DNA from: [Phormidium] sp. LEGE 05292
Lineage (GTDB): Bacteria; Cyanobacteriota; Cyanobacteriia; Cyanobacteriales; Aerosakkonemataceae
Direction of reading: 5' to 3'
Length of the DNA: 36,820 bases
Assembly (NCBI RefSeq): GCF_015207735.1
Contig: NZ_JADEWG010000064.1
Span: 1-36,820 of the forward strand
This document shows positions 15,048-22,691 of this stretch, one piece after another. The first letter of the stretch is position 1; each line of letters begins with the position of its first letter. The position numbers and the translations under genes are program-made. The notes under the pieces are model-generated. The model was not told where the DNA came from. It saw only the letters and a list, made by a program, of their open reading frames with translations, and made no database searches.

Positions 15048-15881
15048 CAGCCTTCTTGAGCTTTCTTCCCTAGATAACCATGCACTGCCATCAATGGGTG
15101 CTCCTGTATAATTATCATGCCAATGGTCAGCACACCATTCCCAAACATTGCCGTGCATATCATAAAGTCCAAAAGCATTGGGGGGAAAAGTACCAACTTC
15201 TGTAGTTTGCTCTCGATAAATTCCCTTGCGACTAAAAGCGTAGGTTTGGTTGCCGTTATAATTTGCTAAATCAGGGCTGATAGTTTCGCCAAAATGAAAG
15301 GCTGAAGTAGTCCCCGCACGACAGGCATATTCCCACTCTGCCTCACTAGGCAACCGATAATTTCGCCCAGTTTTCTGGGACAGTCGCGCACAAAACTCCA
15401 CCGCCTCATACCACGACACTATCTCTACCGGAAGATTTGCACCTTTGAATTTAGATGGGTCAGGATTGAGGTCAATTTTGACTTTGGGAAAACCTGCCAC
15501 TGTGCGCCATTCTGCTTGTGTAACCGGAAACTTACCCATGAAAAAAGGTTTTATTCTAACTGAATGCTGTGGCTTTTCAGTCTCTAAGAATTTCGATTTA
15601 TTAATTGGTGAACCCATCACGAATGTGCCATCGGGAATGGCAACCATTTCTAGAATTACCCCATTCCCCAAGTCTTCAATAAAAAATTCTGCTTCTTGAC
15701 GACTGTGTTTAATCTTGCGAGCGATTTCTTCACCTAATCCAAGCCATCGGAAATTTCTTTTGATTATGATAGTCGCAGTTTCAAATTCAAACGTCTGTTT
15801 TTGAATTTTCATCTCTGACTTAGGAGTTGTGGAAAAGTTAGCTGTTTGTTGTGGCTTAAATGCTATTTCTCTGTTATTCAT
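14922..15881 (-). CDS. FGE-sulfatase (SUMF1) domain protein with DGR-type variable C-terminus, copy 1
   Basis: 319 aa. A ~75-residue N-terminal extension (with FEFETATI) precedes the formylglycine-generating-enzyme-type, C-type-lectin-like fold. Landmarks are GTFVMGSPI, GKFPVTQAEWRTV, VEIVSWYEAVEFC, RLPSEAEWEYACRAG, FGLYDMHGNVWEWCADHWH and RGGSW...GFRVVC. True FGE enzymes activate sulfatases, but cyanobacterial stand-alone copies of this fold are frequent variable proteins of DGRs. The last 42 codons (LRGGSW to stop, 14922-15047) are where this protein and the copy at 17321 differ most. An AGGGGTGA site precedes ATG 15881; the Met at residue 24 aligns with the start of copy 2. No reverse transcriptase is in the window. 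Confidence 0.88.
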   Translation of the reverse strand: MNNREIAFKPQQTANFSTTPKSEMKIQKQTFEFETATIIIKRNFRWLGLGEEIARKIKHSRQEAEFFIEDLGNGVILEMVAIPDGTFVMGSPINKSKFLETEKPQHSVRIKPFFMGKFPVTQAEWRTVAGFPKVKIDLNPDPSKFKGANLPVEIVSWYEAVEFCARLSQKTGRNYRLPSEAEWEYACRAGTTSAFHFGETISPDLANYNGNQTYAFSRKGIYREQTTEVGTFPPNAFGLYDMHGNVWEWCADHWHDNYTGAPIDGSAWLSREESSRRLLRGGSWLNAPDRCRSAFRFLNLPGVRNGAIGFRVVCAAAST

Positions 15882-16170
15882 ACTGCTTCACCCCTAAATA
15901 AATCCTAGATTCTACGATCGCACTAACAAATCAGGAAAATACGGGTGCTAAATAATTGCCTTTTTTGGCGATCGCACAGCCTAGCTTTTTTGCTGGGATG
16001 GGCGATCGCCTTCCCCAGACAAATTCTCCTTCTAATTAATTTAATAACCTGCCAATACTCTTGGTTCTAAAGCAACAAATTTTTCCCTCAATTCTGACAC
16101 AGAAACTACACAACAGAGAAGTTTACAGTTACTATTAAATAATTGTCTAAACTCTTCTTTGTACGCTCAA
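15882..16170. other. Gap with a coding fragment upstream of FGE copy 1
   Basis: 290 bp hold two or three GCGATCGC octamers (15969-16010) and the stop-containing end of an old minus-strand reading frame (16041-16166). No intact gene was found. Confidence 0.45.
16041..16166 (-). pseudogene. Broken gene end truncated at the tandem array
   Basis: An open minus-strand frame of 41 codons without a start codon reads like real protein: AYKEEFRQLFNSNCKLLCCV, then VSVSELREKFVALEPRVLAG and Y before a TAA. Its upstream boundary (in-frame TGA at 16167-16169) coincides with the edge of the 105-bp repeat array. It is best read as the 3' remnant of a gene cut by the repeats. The family is unknown. Confidence 0.4.
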
Positions 16171-16672
16171 TAAATCTCTCACCTACTTGATAAACAAAAA
16201 TTCCTGTCCCCCCCTTATTAAGGGGGGTTAGGGGGGATCAAATGCCATCATCAAATTACCAAAACCTCCACCTAATAAATCTCTCACTTACTTGATAAAC
16301 AAAAATTCCTGTCCCCCCCTTATTAAGGGGGGTTAGGGGGGATCAAATGCCATCATCAAATCACCAAAACCTCCACCTACTTGATAAACAAAAATTCCTG
16401 TCCCCCCCTTATTAAGGGGGGCTAGGGGGGATCAAATGCCATCATCAAATCACCAAAACCTCCACCTAATAAATCTCTCACCTACTTGATAAACAAAAAT
16501 TCCTGTCCCCCCCTTATTAAGGGGGGTTAGGGGGGATCAAATGCCATCATCAAATTACCAAAACCTCCACCTAATAAATCTCTCACTTACTTGATAAACA
16601 AAAATTCCTGTCCCCCCCTTATTAAGGGGGGTTAGGGGGGATCAAATGCCATCATCAAATTACCAAAACCTC
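16171..16672 (+). repeat. Five-copy 105-bp tandem array carrying a gene start
   Basis: The landmark TTGATAAAC recurs at 16187, 16292, 16381, 16486 and 16591. That gives periods of 105, 89, 105 and 105; the third copy lacks 16 bp. Each unit holds a C7/G6 palindrome (CCCCCCCTTATTAAGGGGGG), TTAGGGGGGATCAA, and then ATGCCATCATCAAAT. The ATG positions are 16242, 16347, 16436, 16541 and 16646. The last is the start of the DUF559 gene; the other four open 17-codon or shorter frames that stop in the next unit. There are no unique spacers, so it is not CRISPR. Confidence 0.9.
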
Positions 16673-17044
16673 AACAAAACCGATTTTCACCTACCCTACA
16701 AACCCCAACTAGTAGAAAGAGCAAAAGAACTTCGCCAAAACCCAACACCCGCAGAAAAAAAGCTTTGGCAAAATTACCTCAGAACCTTTAAATTTCGAGT
16801 TTTACGTCAGCGACCAATAGATAATTTTATTGTTGATTTTTACTGCGCTGCATTGAAGTTAGTAATTGAAGTTGATGGAGAAAGTCATTTTACTGATGAA
16901 GGTCAGGAATATGACCGAGAAAGAACCCAAATATTAGAAGGATATGGGTTGAAAGTTGTGAGATTTACCAACGATCGAGTGTTGAATAATTTTGAGTTTG
17001 TTTGTGAGGAAATTGAGGGTTTGATCCCCCCTAACCCCCCTTAA
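16646..17044 (+). CDS. DUF559 (Vsr-like) endonuclease
   Basis: 132 aa. This family has the very-short-patch-repair endonuclease fold. Visible motifs are AKELRQNPTPAEKKLWQNYL (~26-45), FKFRVLRQRPIDNFIVDFYC with D64, IEVDGESH with E75, D77 and H81, and LKVVRFTNDRV near the C-terminus. Single-domain DUF559 proteins are common in cyanobacteria and are suspected mobile or repair nucleases; no specific role is known. The first ~10 codons come from the last unit of the tandem array, with TTAGGGGGG as the only ribosome-binding candidate. The final residues (IPPNPP) and stop come from the next palindromic repeat. Both gene ends are therefore supplied by repeats. Confidence 0.85.
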   Translation: MPSSNYQNLNKTDFHLPYKPQLVERAKELRQNPTPAEKKLWQNYLRTFKFRVLRQRPIDNFIVDFYCAALKLVIEVDGESHFTDEGQEYDRERTQILEGYGLKVVRFTNDRVLNNFEFVCEEIEGLIPPNPP

Positions 17045-17210
17045 TAAGGGGGGGAATATATTCAAATTCTCTGATTTTTCCAGAGATTAGATCCCCCCTA
17101 ACCCCCCTTAATAAGGGGGGAACCGGATTCAAGATTTAAATTTCCCCTTTTTAATAAAAAATTGAATTCAAAGTCCCCCTTATTAAGGGGGATTTAGGGC
17201 GATCGCCAAC
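17023..17210. repeat. Palindromic repeats between DUF559 and FGE copy 2
   Basis: GATCCCCCC units at 17023 and 17090 (period 67) with C6/G6 hairpins are of the same family as the array at 14503. A shorter CCCCCTTATTAAGGGGG hairpin follows (about 17175-17191). The first unit supplies the end of the DUF559 gene. Confidence 0.8.
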
Positions 17211-17215
17211 TTGTG

Positions 17216-17320
17216 CCTAAAAGGTTTTATTTTCAAAAAAAACAAAAAAACTTTTTAAGTCCTTCGCGCAGGGAAAAGAAAAGAGGGAAAAGGGCAAAAG
17301 GGTTAAAGTATAAAGAGGCT
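17216..17320 (-). promoter_or_regulatory. IMH-like 3' flank of the second FGE gene
   Basis: After the stop, the minus strand runs AGCCTCTTTATACTTTAACC, a long pyrimidine tract (CCCTTTTGCCCTTTTCCC), CCCTGCGCGAAGGAC and T runs. This parallels the flank of copy 1 element by element. Its function as a mutagenic-homing start is inference from DGR architecture. Confidence 0.45.
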
Positions 17321-17446
17321 CTAAGTCCACTCCGCACTACACACAAGACGAAAACCGAAAGAGTTGTTAACAAGGTCCGCAAAGCCGTTGCTGCGACAAG
17401 CCGAACGACAGAAATCAGGAAAGGAGTACCACGAACCACCGCGCAG
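17321..17446 (-). other. Candidate DGR variable region 2
   Basis: 126 nt, the same length and frame as region 1. The swapped residues relative to copy 1 include L/Y, N/S, A/F, R/F, F/C, F/S, L/N, N/G, L/F, G/D, V/L, R/V and G/N, set between fixed P, CRSA, R and GFR. In a DGR the template would carry adenines (often AAC) at these codons. No such template is present in the window. Confidence 0.65.
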
Positions 17447-18187
17447 CCGCCTCGATGAAGTTTCATCACTAGATAACCATATACTCCCATCGTTAGGTGC
17501 GCCATCATAATTTTCATGCCAATGGTCAGCACACCATTCCCAAACATTGCCGTGCATATCGTAAAGCCCAAACGCATTAGCGGGAAAACTGCCAACTTCT
17601 GTAGTTTGCTCTCGATAAATTCCCTGAGAACCTGAAGCGTAGACAAAGTTGCCATCGTAATTGGCTAAATCGGTTGTAATTGTTTCGCCAAAATGAAAAG
17701 GCGTTGTAGTTCCCGCACGACACGCATATTCCCACTCTGCCTCACTCGGCAACCGATAATTTCGCCCGGTTTTCTGGGATAGTCTTTCGCAAAACTCCAC
17801 CGCCTCATACCAGGACACTTGCTCTACCGGACGATTTGCACCTTTGAAATGAGACGGGTCAGGATTGAGATCAATTTTGACTTTGGGAAAACCTGCGACT
17901 GTTTGCCATTGCGCTTGCGTAACCAGAAACTTACCCATCAAAAAGGGTTTTATCGTCACTGAATGCTGTGGCTCTTCACCATCTGATGATTCTGGCTCAT
18001 CAGTTGACGAACCCATCAGGAATGTGCCACCAGGAATGGCAACCATTTCCAGAATTACCCCATTCCCCAAGTCTTCAGCAAAAAATTCTGCTTGTTTACG
18101 ACCGCGTTTGATTTCGTAAGCAATGTCTTCACCTTTTTTGACAACAGAAATAGTTGCCGTCTCAAAATCAAAAGCCTGTTTTTGCAT
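17321..18187 (-). CDS. FGE-sulfatase (SUMF1) domain protein with DGR-type variable C-terminus, copy 2
   Basis: 288 aa. It lacks the N-terminal 24-residue extension of copy 1 and starts MQKQAFDFETATISVV. The fold landmarks are the same: GTFLMGSSTDE, GKFLVTQAQWQTV, VEQVSWYEAVEFC, RLPSEAEWEYACRAG and HGNVWEWCADHWH. From ~90 to ~245 it is very close to copy 1, and stretches of about 40 nt are identical at DNA level. From LRGGSW (residue 248) onward it diverges sharply. The likely role is a ligand-binding display domain rather than a sulfatase-activating enzyme. No clear ribosome-binding site precedes the ATG. Confidence 0.87.
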   Translation of the reverse strand: MQKQAFDFETATISVVKKGEDIAYEIKRGRKQAEFFAEDLGNGVILEMVAIPGGTFLMGSSTDEPESSDGEEPQHSVTIKPFLMGKFLVTQAQWQTVAGFPKVKIDLNPDPSHFKGANRPVEQVSWYEAVEFCERLSQKTGRNYRLPSEAEWEYACRAGTTTPFHFGETITTDLANYDGNFVYASGSQGIYREQTTEVGSFPANAFGLYDMHGNVWEWCADHWHENYDGAPNDGSIWLSSDETSSRRLRGGSWYSFPDFCRSACRSNGFADLVNNSFGFRLVCSAEWT

Positions 18188-18274
18188 ATTAAATGTGTTT
18201 GGGGTTTCAATTTATTAGAGTAGCTATGCTTGATAATATCAAACTTACCGATTAACAACCCACCCCTAATAATT

Positions 18275-19348
18275 TTAAAGAAATCTTCGCAACACCGCCG
18301 CCGTAGCTTCTCCCGTTTTCTCCCAACTAAATAATTTGCATCTGACAAAACCAGCTTCCCGCAAACGCATTCGCAAACTTTCATCATTCGCCAAACTTTG
18401 CATTGCTTCGGTAATTTCTCCCACATTATCAGGATTAACTAAAATCGCCGCATCCCCCGCTGCTTCTGGTAAAGAGGAAACATTGGAAGTAATTACCGGA
18501 GTTCCACAAGCCATCGCTTCTAATACCGGAAGTCCAAAACCTTCCCAAAGACTAGGAAAAATTAAGGCAATTGCTTGATTAATTATTGTCGGTAATTCAC
18601 TATAAGGAACGTATTCCAAAAACTTGACTTGATTACTTATTCCTAACTGATTTACTGCTGCTTTCAATGTGGGAGTAAAGCGTGAATCGAAAGATCCAGC
18701 TATCCACAATTCATAGTCACTTCTATTAGGTAAGTTAGCAAAAGCGGTAATTAATCGGTTAATATTTTTATAAGGATCGTGTCTACCAATATATAAAAAG
18801 TAATTGCGCTTTGGCAAATCTAAAAATCGAAAGTGCGTTTCATTATATGCTAACAAAACAGGTGTAACTTTCCCTTCGGGAATTTGGAAAAACTTCATTA
18901 CATCGTTAGCAGTTGAAACCGAATCACAAATAATATGTTGTGCTTGTTGTAAGACAAAAGGTAAAAAATAACGATAGTAATTAGTTAAAGGCGAAAATCG
19001 CCTGGGAAAGCGCAAGGGAATTAAGTCATGAACTGTCAAAACATATCGACAACCAGCATAAATTGGTGCTTCTGGTAAAGGCGAAAATAACAATTTAGCT
19101 TGCAGTTTTTGATAAATTTTTGGTAGTTGCAACTCTGTCCATAAAATGCGGGAAAAGTTCCCTTTGGTTCCTTGTTCTGGTGTTAAGTTCGACGGTACTG
19201 GATAACAGTTAAAATCTGAAATATTTCTGCTAGATAACAAAGTGGGATTGAAGGGTTTTAAATGGGGGAAAAGATTAAAAGCGTAGGTACTAATCCCCGT
19301 TGGTTTAGCCATTAAAAATGCTAAATTTATTAGTAGTTCGTTTGCCAA
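18275..19348 (-). CDS. Glycosyltransferase family 4 protein
   Basis: 357 aa, GT-B fold. The start is TTG 19348, supported by AAGGAGAG about 9 nt upstream, which sits inside the end of the preceding gene. The N-terminal acceptor domain includes GISTYAFNL and VLTVHDLIPLRFP. The C-terminal nucleotide-sugar domain has FLYIGRHDPYKNI, VKFLEYVPYSELP and the EX7E motif EGFGLPVLEAMACGTPV. It is likely an inverting or retaining sugar transferase, possibly mannosyl or rhamnosyl, for exopolysaccharide or O-antigen-like glycan. It is the last gene of a coupled run that starts at 24505. Confidence 0.92.
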   Translation of the reverse strand: MANELLINLAFLMAKPTGISTYAFNLFPHLKPFNPTLLSSRNISDFNCYPVPSNLTPEQGTKGNFSRILWTELQLPKIYQKLQAKLLFSPLPEAPIYAGCRYVLTVHDLIPLRFPRRFSPLTNYYRYFLPFVLQQAQHIICDSVSTANDVMKFFQIPEGKVTPVLLAYNETHFRFLDLPKRNYFLYIGRHDPYKNINRLITAFANLPNRSDYELWIAGSFDSRFTPTLKAAVNQLGISNQVKFLEYVPYSELPTIINQAIALIFPSLWEGFGLPVLEAMACGTPVITSNVSSLPEAAGDAAILVNPDNVGEITEAMQSLANDESLRMRLREAGFVRCKLFSWEKTGEATAAVLRRFL

Positions 19349-19349
19349 G

Positions 19350-20195
19350 TTAAAACACTCTCCTTAAATAAAGCGATATTCCAGCAAATTTTCCCAACGC
19401 GACTTTTGGGTTGAATGGAAGTAAGTATATCGCATTTAAAAGCAAACGAACGAATCTTAATAAGAGGACAATTTTATTTGTGTATCTTTCGAGAGTCAGC
19501 AAATAGCTGTAAGTACTATGCTGAAATTTTAAAACCGCATTTTTCCCGGTAATCGCAGAAGGTTGATGAACTACTCCTATTTGATTAGTAATGGCAATTA
19601 AATGTCCTTGTTTGGCATAGCGTTGGCAAAAATCAAAGTCTTCGTAATAAAGAAAGTATTCTGGATCGAATTGCGGACAAATAGAAAATTTTTGGAGATT
19701 GATTAATAAACTACAACCGCTAACCCAATCAGTTTTTAAATACGGAATTTGGGAATTTTGAAAGTCAATTGTTTTAGTAATAATCGCGCCATTCTTAGGG
19801 ATAAATTCACCACTAGCAAACCAAGTATCGCCAGATGTGGTGTAAATAATTGTACCCAATATAGAGAGTTCGGGATGGTTTTGGAAAAGTGCTGGAACTT
19901 TTTCTAATGCTTTGGGTAACAAATAAGCATCTGGATTTATCAGCCAAACGATCGCTTTTTGATTTTGCTGATAAATCCAGTTTAATCCTAAGTTACAAGC
20001 TTTCCCAAAACCGAGATTTTCTCCTGATTCCAGAATCACAACTTTGTCAGTTTTTAAATCCTGAATAGATTTATCTTCTGGAGAATTGTTGACAATAATA
20101 ATTTTGTAGTCAATAACTTGGTTAGGATAAATTGAGTTAATTAACTTGGCAATTAACTGGCTGGAATAATAGTTAATTGCCAAAAGGTAGATCAC
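19350..20195 (-). CDS. Glycosyltransferase family 2 protein
   Basis: 281 aa, GT-A fold. Motifs: IIIVNNSPEDKS, GENLGFGKACNLG, and WLINPDAYL, where the metal-binding DXD is represented by NPDAY. DWVSGCSLLI and FDPEYFLYYEDFDFCQR complete the pattern of rhamnosyltransferase-type GT2 enzymes of the RfbF/WbbL group. Its location next to rfbA/C/D supports dTDP-rhamnose as donor (inference). The ATG overlaps the rfbA stop by 4 nt, and the stop is 1 nt before the next gene. Confidence 0.9.
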   Translation of the reverse strand: MIYLLAINYYSSQLIAKLINSIYPNQVIDYKIIIVNNSPEDKSIQDLKTDKVVILESGENLGFGKACNLGLNWIYQQNQKAIVWLINPDAYLLPKALEKVPALFQNHPELSILGTIIYTTSGDTWFASGEFIPKNGAIITKTIDFQNSQIPYLKTDWVSGCSLLINLQKFSICPQFDPEYFLYYEDFDFCQRYAKQGHLIAITNQIGVVHQPSAITGKNAVLKFQHSTYSYLLTLERYTNKIVLLLRFVRLLLNAIYLLPFNPKVALGKFAGISLYLRRVF

Positions 20196-21268
20196 GTTAA
20201 CTCAATTTGACTGTCATCACCGATCATAAATCTTAAGGCTTTTGGACGTTGTGGTGCAGCAACTAATTGCACTCGCTGTCCAATTACACTATCAACTATT
20301 CGTTGATGAATTTCGATTACTTTAGCACCCTGTAAAATTACACTATGGTCGATTTCTACATCGATTAGGTTAACATTATTGCCAATGCTGCTGTAAGGGC
20401 CGACAAAACAATTTTCTAAATAACAATCGCTGCCGATCGTTACAGGCCCACGAACGGTACAATTAACTAATTTAGTACCAGCGCCAATTTGCACTCTACC
20501 AATTACTTGACTTTTTTCATCTACTTCACCCAGAACAGATTGGGCTAAGCAAGTTGTATCAAGAATAATCCGATTTGCTTCGAGTAAATCGTCTTTTTTC
20601 CCGGTATCTAACCACCAACCTTCTAGTTGACAAGCTTCGACTTTTTTCTGTTGGCTAATTAAGTACTGAATGGCATCGGTAATTTCTAATTCGCCCCGGG
20701 CTGAGGGTTGAATATTTGCGATCGCATCATGTATCGTATTAGCAAAAAAGTAAATTCCCACCAATGCTAAATTAGAAGGTGGAACTTTCGGTTTTTCTAC
20801 TAAATGCAAAACTCGCCCATTTTCATCAACTTGTGCCACCCCAAAAGCTGTGGGATTAGGAACTTCTCTTAACAAAATTAAAGCATCTGTTTGTTGATTT
20901 TTAAACCTATCAAGAAACAGATGCAATTCACTTTGAATTAAGTTGTCACCCAAATACATAATAAAGGGTGAATCTTCTAAAAATGGCTGGGCGATTTTTA
21001 CCGCGTGAGCCAAACCAGCTGGTTGCTCTTGTAAAATATAAGTGATGTTAGCACCAAAACGATCGCCATTCCCCGTCTTCGCTTTTACCTCTTCCCCAGT
21101 TTCAGGACTGATAATAATCCCAATATCCGTAATTCCCGCCGCCACAATTCCTTCAATTCCATACCAAAGAATTGGTTTATTAGCGACGGGAACAAGTTGT
21201 TTTGCACCAGTATAAGTCAGAGGTCTAAGTCTTGTTCCTTTACCGCCGGACAGAATTAATGCTTTCAT
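20192..21268 (-). CDS. rfbA: Glucose-1-phosphate thymidylyltransferase, long form
   Basis: 358 aa. This enzyme makes dTDP-glucose from dTTP and glucose-1-phosphate. The nucleotidyltransferase domain has the LSGGKGTRLRPLT signature at residues 6-18 and MYLGDNLI. The WWLDTGKKDDLLEAN segment is near 215. The C-terminal ~110 residues form a left-handed β-helix of hexapeptide repeats (IGAGTKLVN, TIGSDCYLEN, SSIGNNVNL), the mark of the long RmlA form rather than the ~290-aa form. Start and stop overlap neighbours by 4 nt (ATGA), so translation is coupled. Confidence 0.93.
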   Translation of the reverse strand: MKALILSGGKGTRLRPLTYTGAKQLVPVANKPILWYGIEGIVAAGITDIGIIISPETGEEVKAKTGNGDRFGANITYILQEQPAGLAHAVKIAQPFLEDSPFIMYLGDNLIQSELHLFLDRFKNQQTDALILLREVPNPTAFGVAQVDENGRVLHLVEKPKVPPSNLALVGIYFFANTIHDAIANIQPSARGELEITDAIQYLISQQKKVEACQLEGWWLDTGKKDDLLEANRIILDTTCLAQSVLGEVDEKSQVIGRVQIGAGTKLVNCTVRGPVTIGSDCYLENCFVGPYSSIGNNVNLIDVEIDHSVILQGAKVIEIHQRIVDSVIGQRVQLVAAPQRPKALRFMIGDDSQIELT

Positions 21269-22149
21269 ACGCTAATAGTGTATAGTTCAGTTAACATTTT
21301 TCTCAATCCCTGCCGCCAATGAGGGGCAAAAGTTCCCAATACTTTTGATATTTTCTCACCAGCAAGCACCGAATAAGCAGGGCGAGTAGCGGGAGTGGGA
21401 TATTCAGGTGTAGTAATCGGAACTACTCGCTGAATTTGCAAATCCCATCCTAATAGTTTTGCTTCCTCAAATATAGCAACTGCAAAGTCATACCAACTAG
21501 CAACGCCACTATTTGTATAGCTATATATTCCCGCAATTTCTGGCTGAAACAAGGTAATTAATTGGGTAATTGCATTGGCTAAATCTAATGTATAAGTTGG
21601 ACTACCAATTTGATCTGCAACTACCCGAATTTCTGGCCTATCTTTCCCCAATCTCAGCATAGTTTTGACAAAATTACCTTTGCCACCTACACCATAAACC
21701 CAAGCAGTTCGCAAAATAATATAATTTTGACAGCTGTTTTGAATAGCGATTTCCCCAGCCAGTTTAGTTTTACCATAAACACTCAAGGGATTGGTTGGAT
21801 CTGTATCCTGATAAGGCGAACTTTTGCTACCATCAAAAACGTAATCAGTGGAAACGTGAATTAAAGGAATTGCTAACTTTTCACATTCTTCGGCTATGAT
21901 ACCAGGTGCGATCGCATTAATTGCATTTGCTAATTCTGGTTCACTTTCCGCTTTATCAACAGCGGTGTATGCCGCAGAATTCACTATTACATCGGGTTTA
22001 ACTTGATTAATTAGCTGACGAATCGCCTCTGGTTGAGTTAAATCTAGTTCTGCCCTTCCGACTCCAATAACTTCGCCAATACTAGGAAGAACACCGCTTA
22101 ATTCTTGCCCTAATTGACCGTTAACTCCGGTGACTAATATGCGTTTCAT
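21265..22149 (-). CDS. rfbD: dTDP-4-dehydrorhamnose reductase
   Basis: 294 aa, extended SDR family. It catalyses the last step to dTDP-L-rhamnose using NAD(P)H. Motifs: Rossmann TGVNGQLGQEL (7-17), VNSAAYTAVDKAE, STDYVFDG and catalytic YGKTK in NPLSVYGKTKLAGE. Late markers are RTAWVYG and ADQIGSPTYT. It overlaps rfbC upstream and rfbA downstream by 4 nt each. Confidence 0.95.
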   Translation of the reverse strand: MKRILVTGVNGQLGQELSGVLPSIGEVIGVGRAELDLTQPEAIRQLINQVKPDVIVNSAAYTAVDKAESEPELANAINAIAPGIIAEECEKLAIPLIHVSTDYVFDGSKSSPYQDTDPTNPLSVYGKTKLAGEIAIQNSCQNYIILRTAWVYGVGGKGNFVKTMLRLGKDRPEIRVVADQIGSPTYTLDLANAITQLITLFQPEIAGIYSYTNSGVASWYDFAVAIFEEAKLLGWDLQIQRVVPITTPEYPTPATRPAYSVLAGEKISKVLGTFAPHWRQGLRKMLTELYTISV

Positions 22150-22691
22150 GGGTATACTTCTGCGTCTTTAAAGGGTTGACCAGCTATATCTTTTGCAGAT
22201 AAAATCGGTTCAGAGTCTAGAGGCCATGCGATCGCTAAATCTCGATCGTTCCATAAAATAGACCTTTCATGTTGTGGTGCATAATAATCGGTAGCTTTGT
22301 ATAAAACTTCCGCCACTTCTGAGACTACCAGAAATCCATGAGCAAAACCAGCCGGAACCCACAACTGCTTCTTATTTTCTGCGTTCAACAAATAACCAAC
22401 CCATTGCCCAAAAGTCGGCGAACTTTTTCTAATATCCACCGCCACATCAAAAATTTCGCCCGACACTACCCGGACTAATTTTCCCTGCGCTTGTTCAATT
22501 TGGTAATGCAAACCCCGCAGCACATTTTTACTAGAACGCGAGTGATTATCTTGAACAAAATTAACTTCTACACCAATTTTTTCGGAAAAACTCCGTTGGT
22601 TGTAACTTTCAAAGAAAAAACCCCTACTATCTCCAAAAACTTGGGGTTCAATCAGGAATACATCAGGAATTGGACTAGGGACTACTTTCAT
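22146..22691 (-). CDS. rfbC: dTDP-4-dehydrorhamnose 3,5-epimerase
   Basis: 181 aa, cupin fold, family-typical length. Motifs: GDSRGFFFESYN, VQDNHSRSSKNVLRGLHYQ with the catalytic His, FDVAVDIRKSSPTFGQW, and VPAGFAHGFLVVSE. It supplies the substrate for rfbD. The gene that makes its own substrate (rfbB, the 4,6-dehydratase) is not in the window. It overlaps both neighbours by 4 nt. Confidence 0.95.
   Translation of the reverse strand: MKVVPSPIPDVFLIEPQVFGDSRGFFFESYNQRSFSEKIGVEVNFVQDNHSRSSKNVLRGLHYQIEQAQGKLVRVVSGEIFDVAVDIRKSSPTFGQWVGYLLNAENKKQLWVPAGFAHGFLVVSEVAEVLYKATDYYAPQHERSILWNDRDLAIAWPLDSEPILSAKDIAGQPFKDAEVYP

Noticed and set aside
14876-15196. Minus-strand ORF overlapping the FGE copy 1 end
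   Set aside because: It is an out-of-frame shadow of the FGE gene; the equivalent shadow also appears over copy 2 (17233-17655) because the genes are paralogous.
16171-16672. Possible CRISPR array
   Set aside because: The repeat period is 105 bp with no unique spacers; all of each unit is repeated, and no cas gene is nearby.
14922-18187. True sulfatase-activating formylglycine-generating enzymes
   Set aside because: No sulfatase gene is nearby and the hypervariable C-terminal ends fit DGR variable proteins better; enzymatic activity cannot be fully excluded.
18055-18426. 123-codon ORF across the FGE2/GT4 junction
   Set aside because: It overlaps two well-supported genes out of frame and has no family features.
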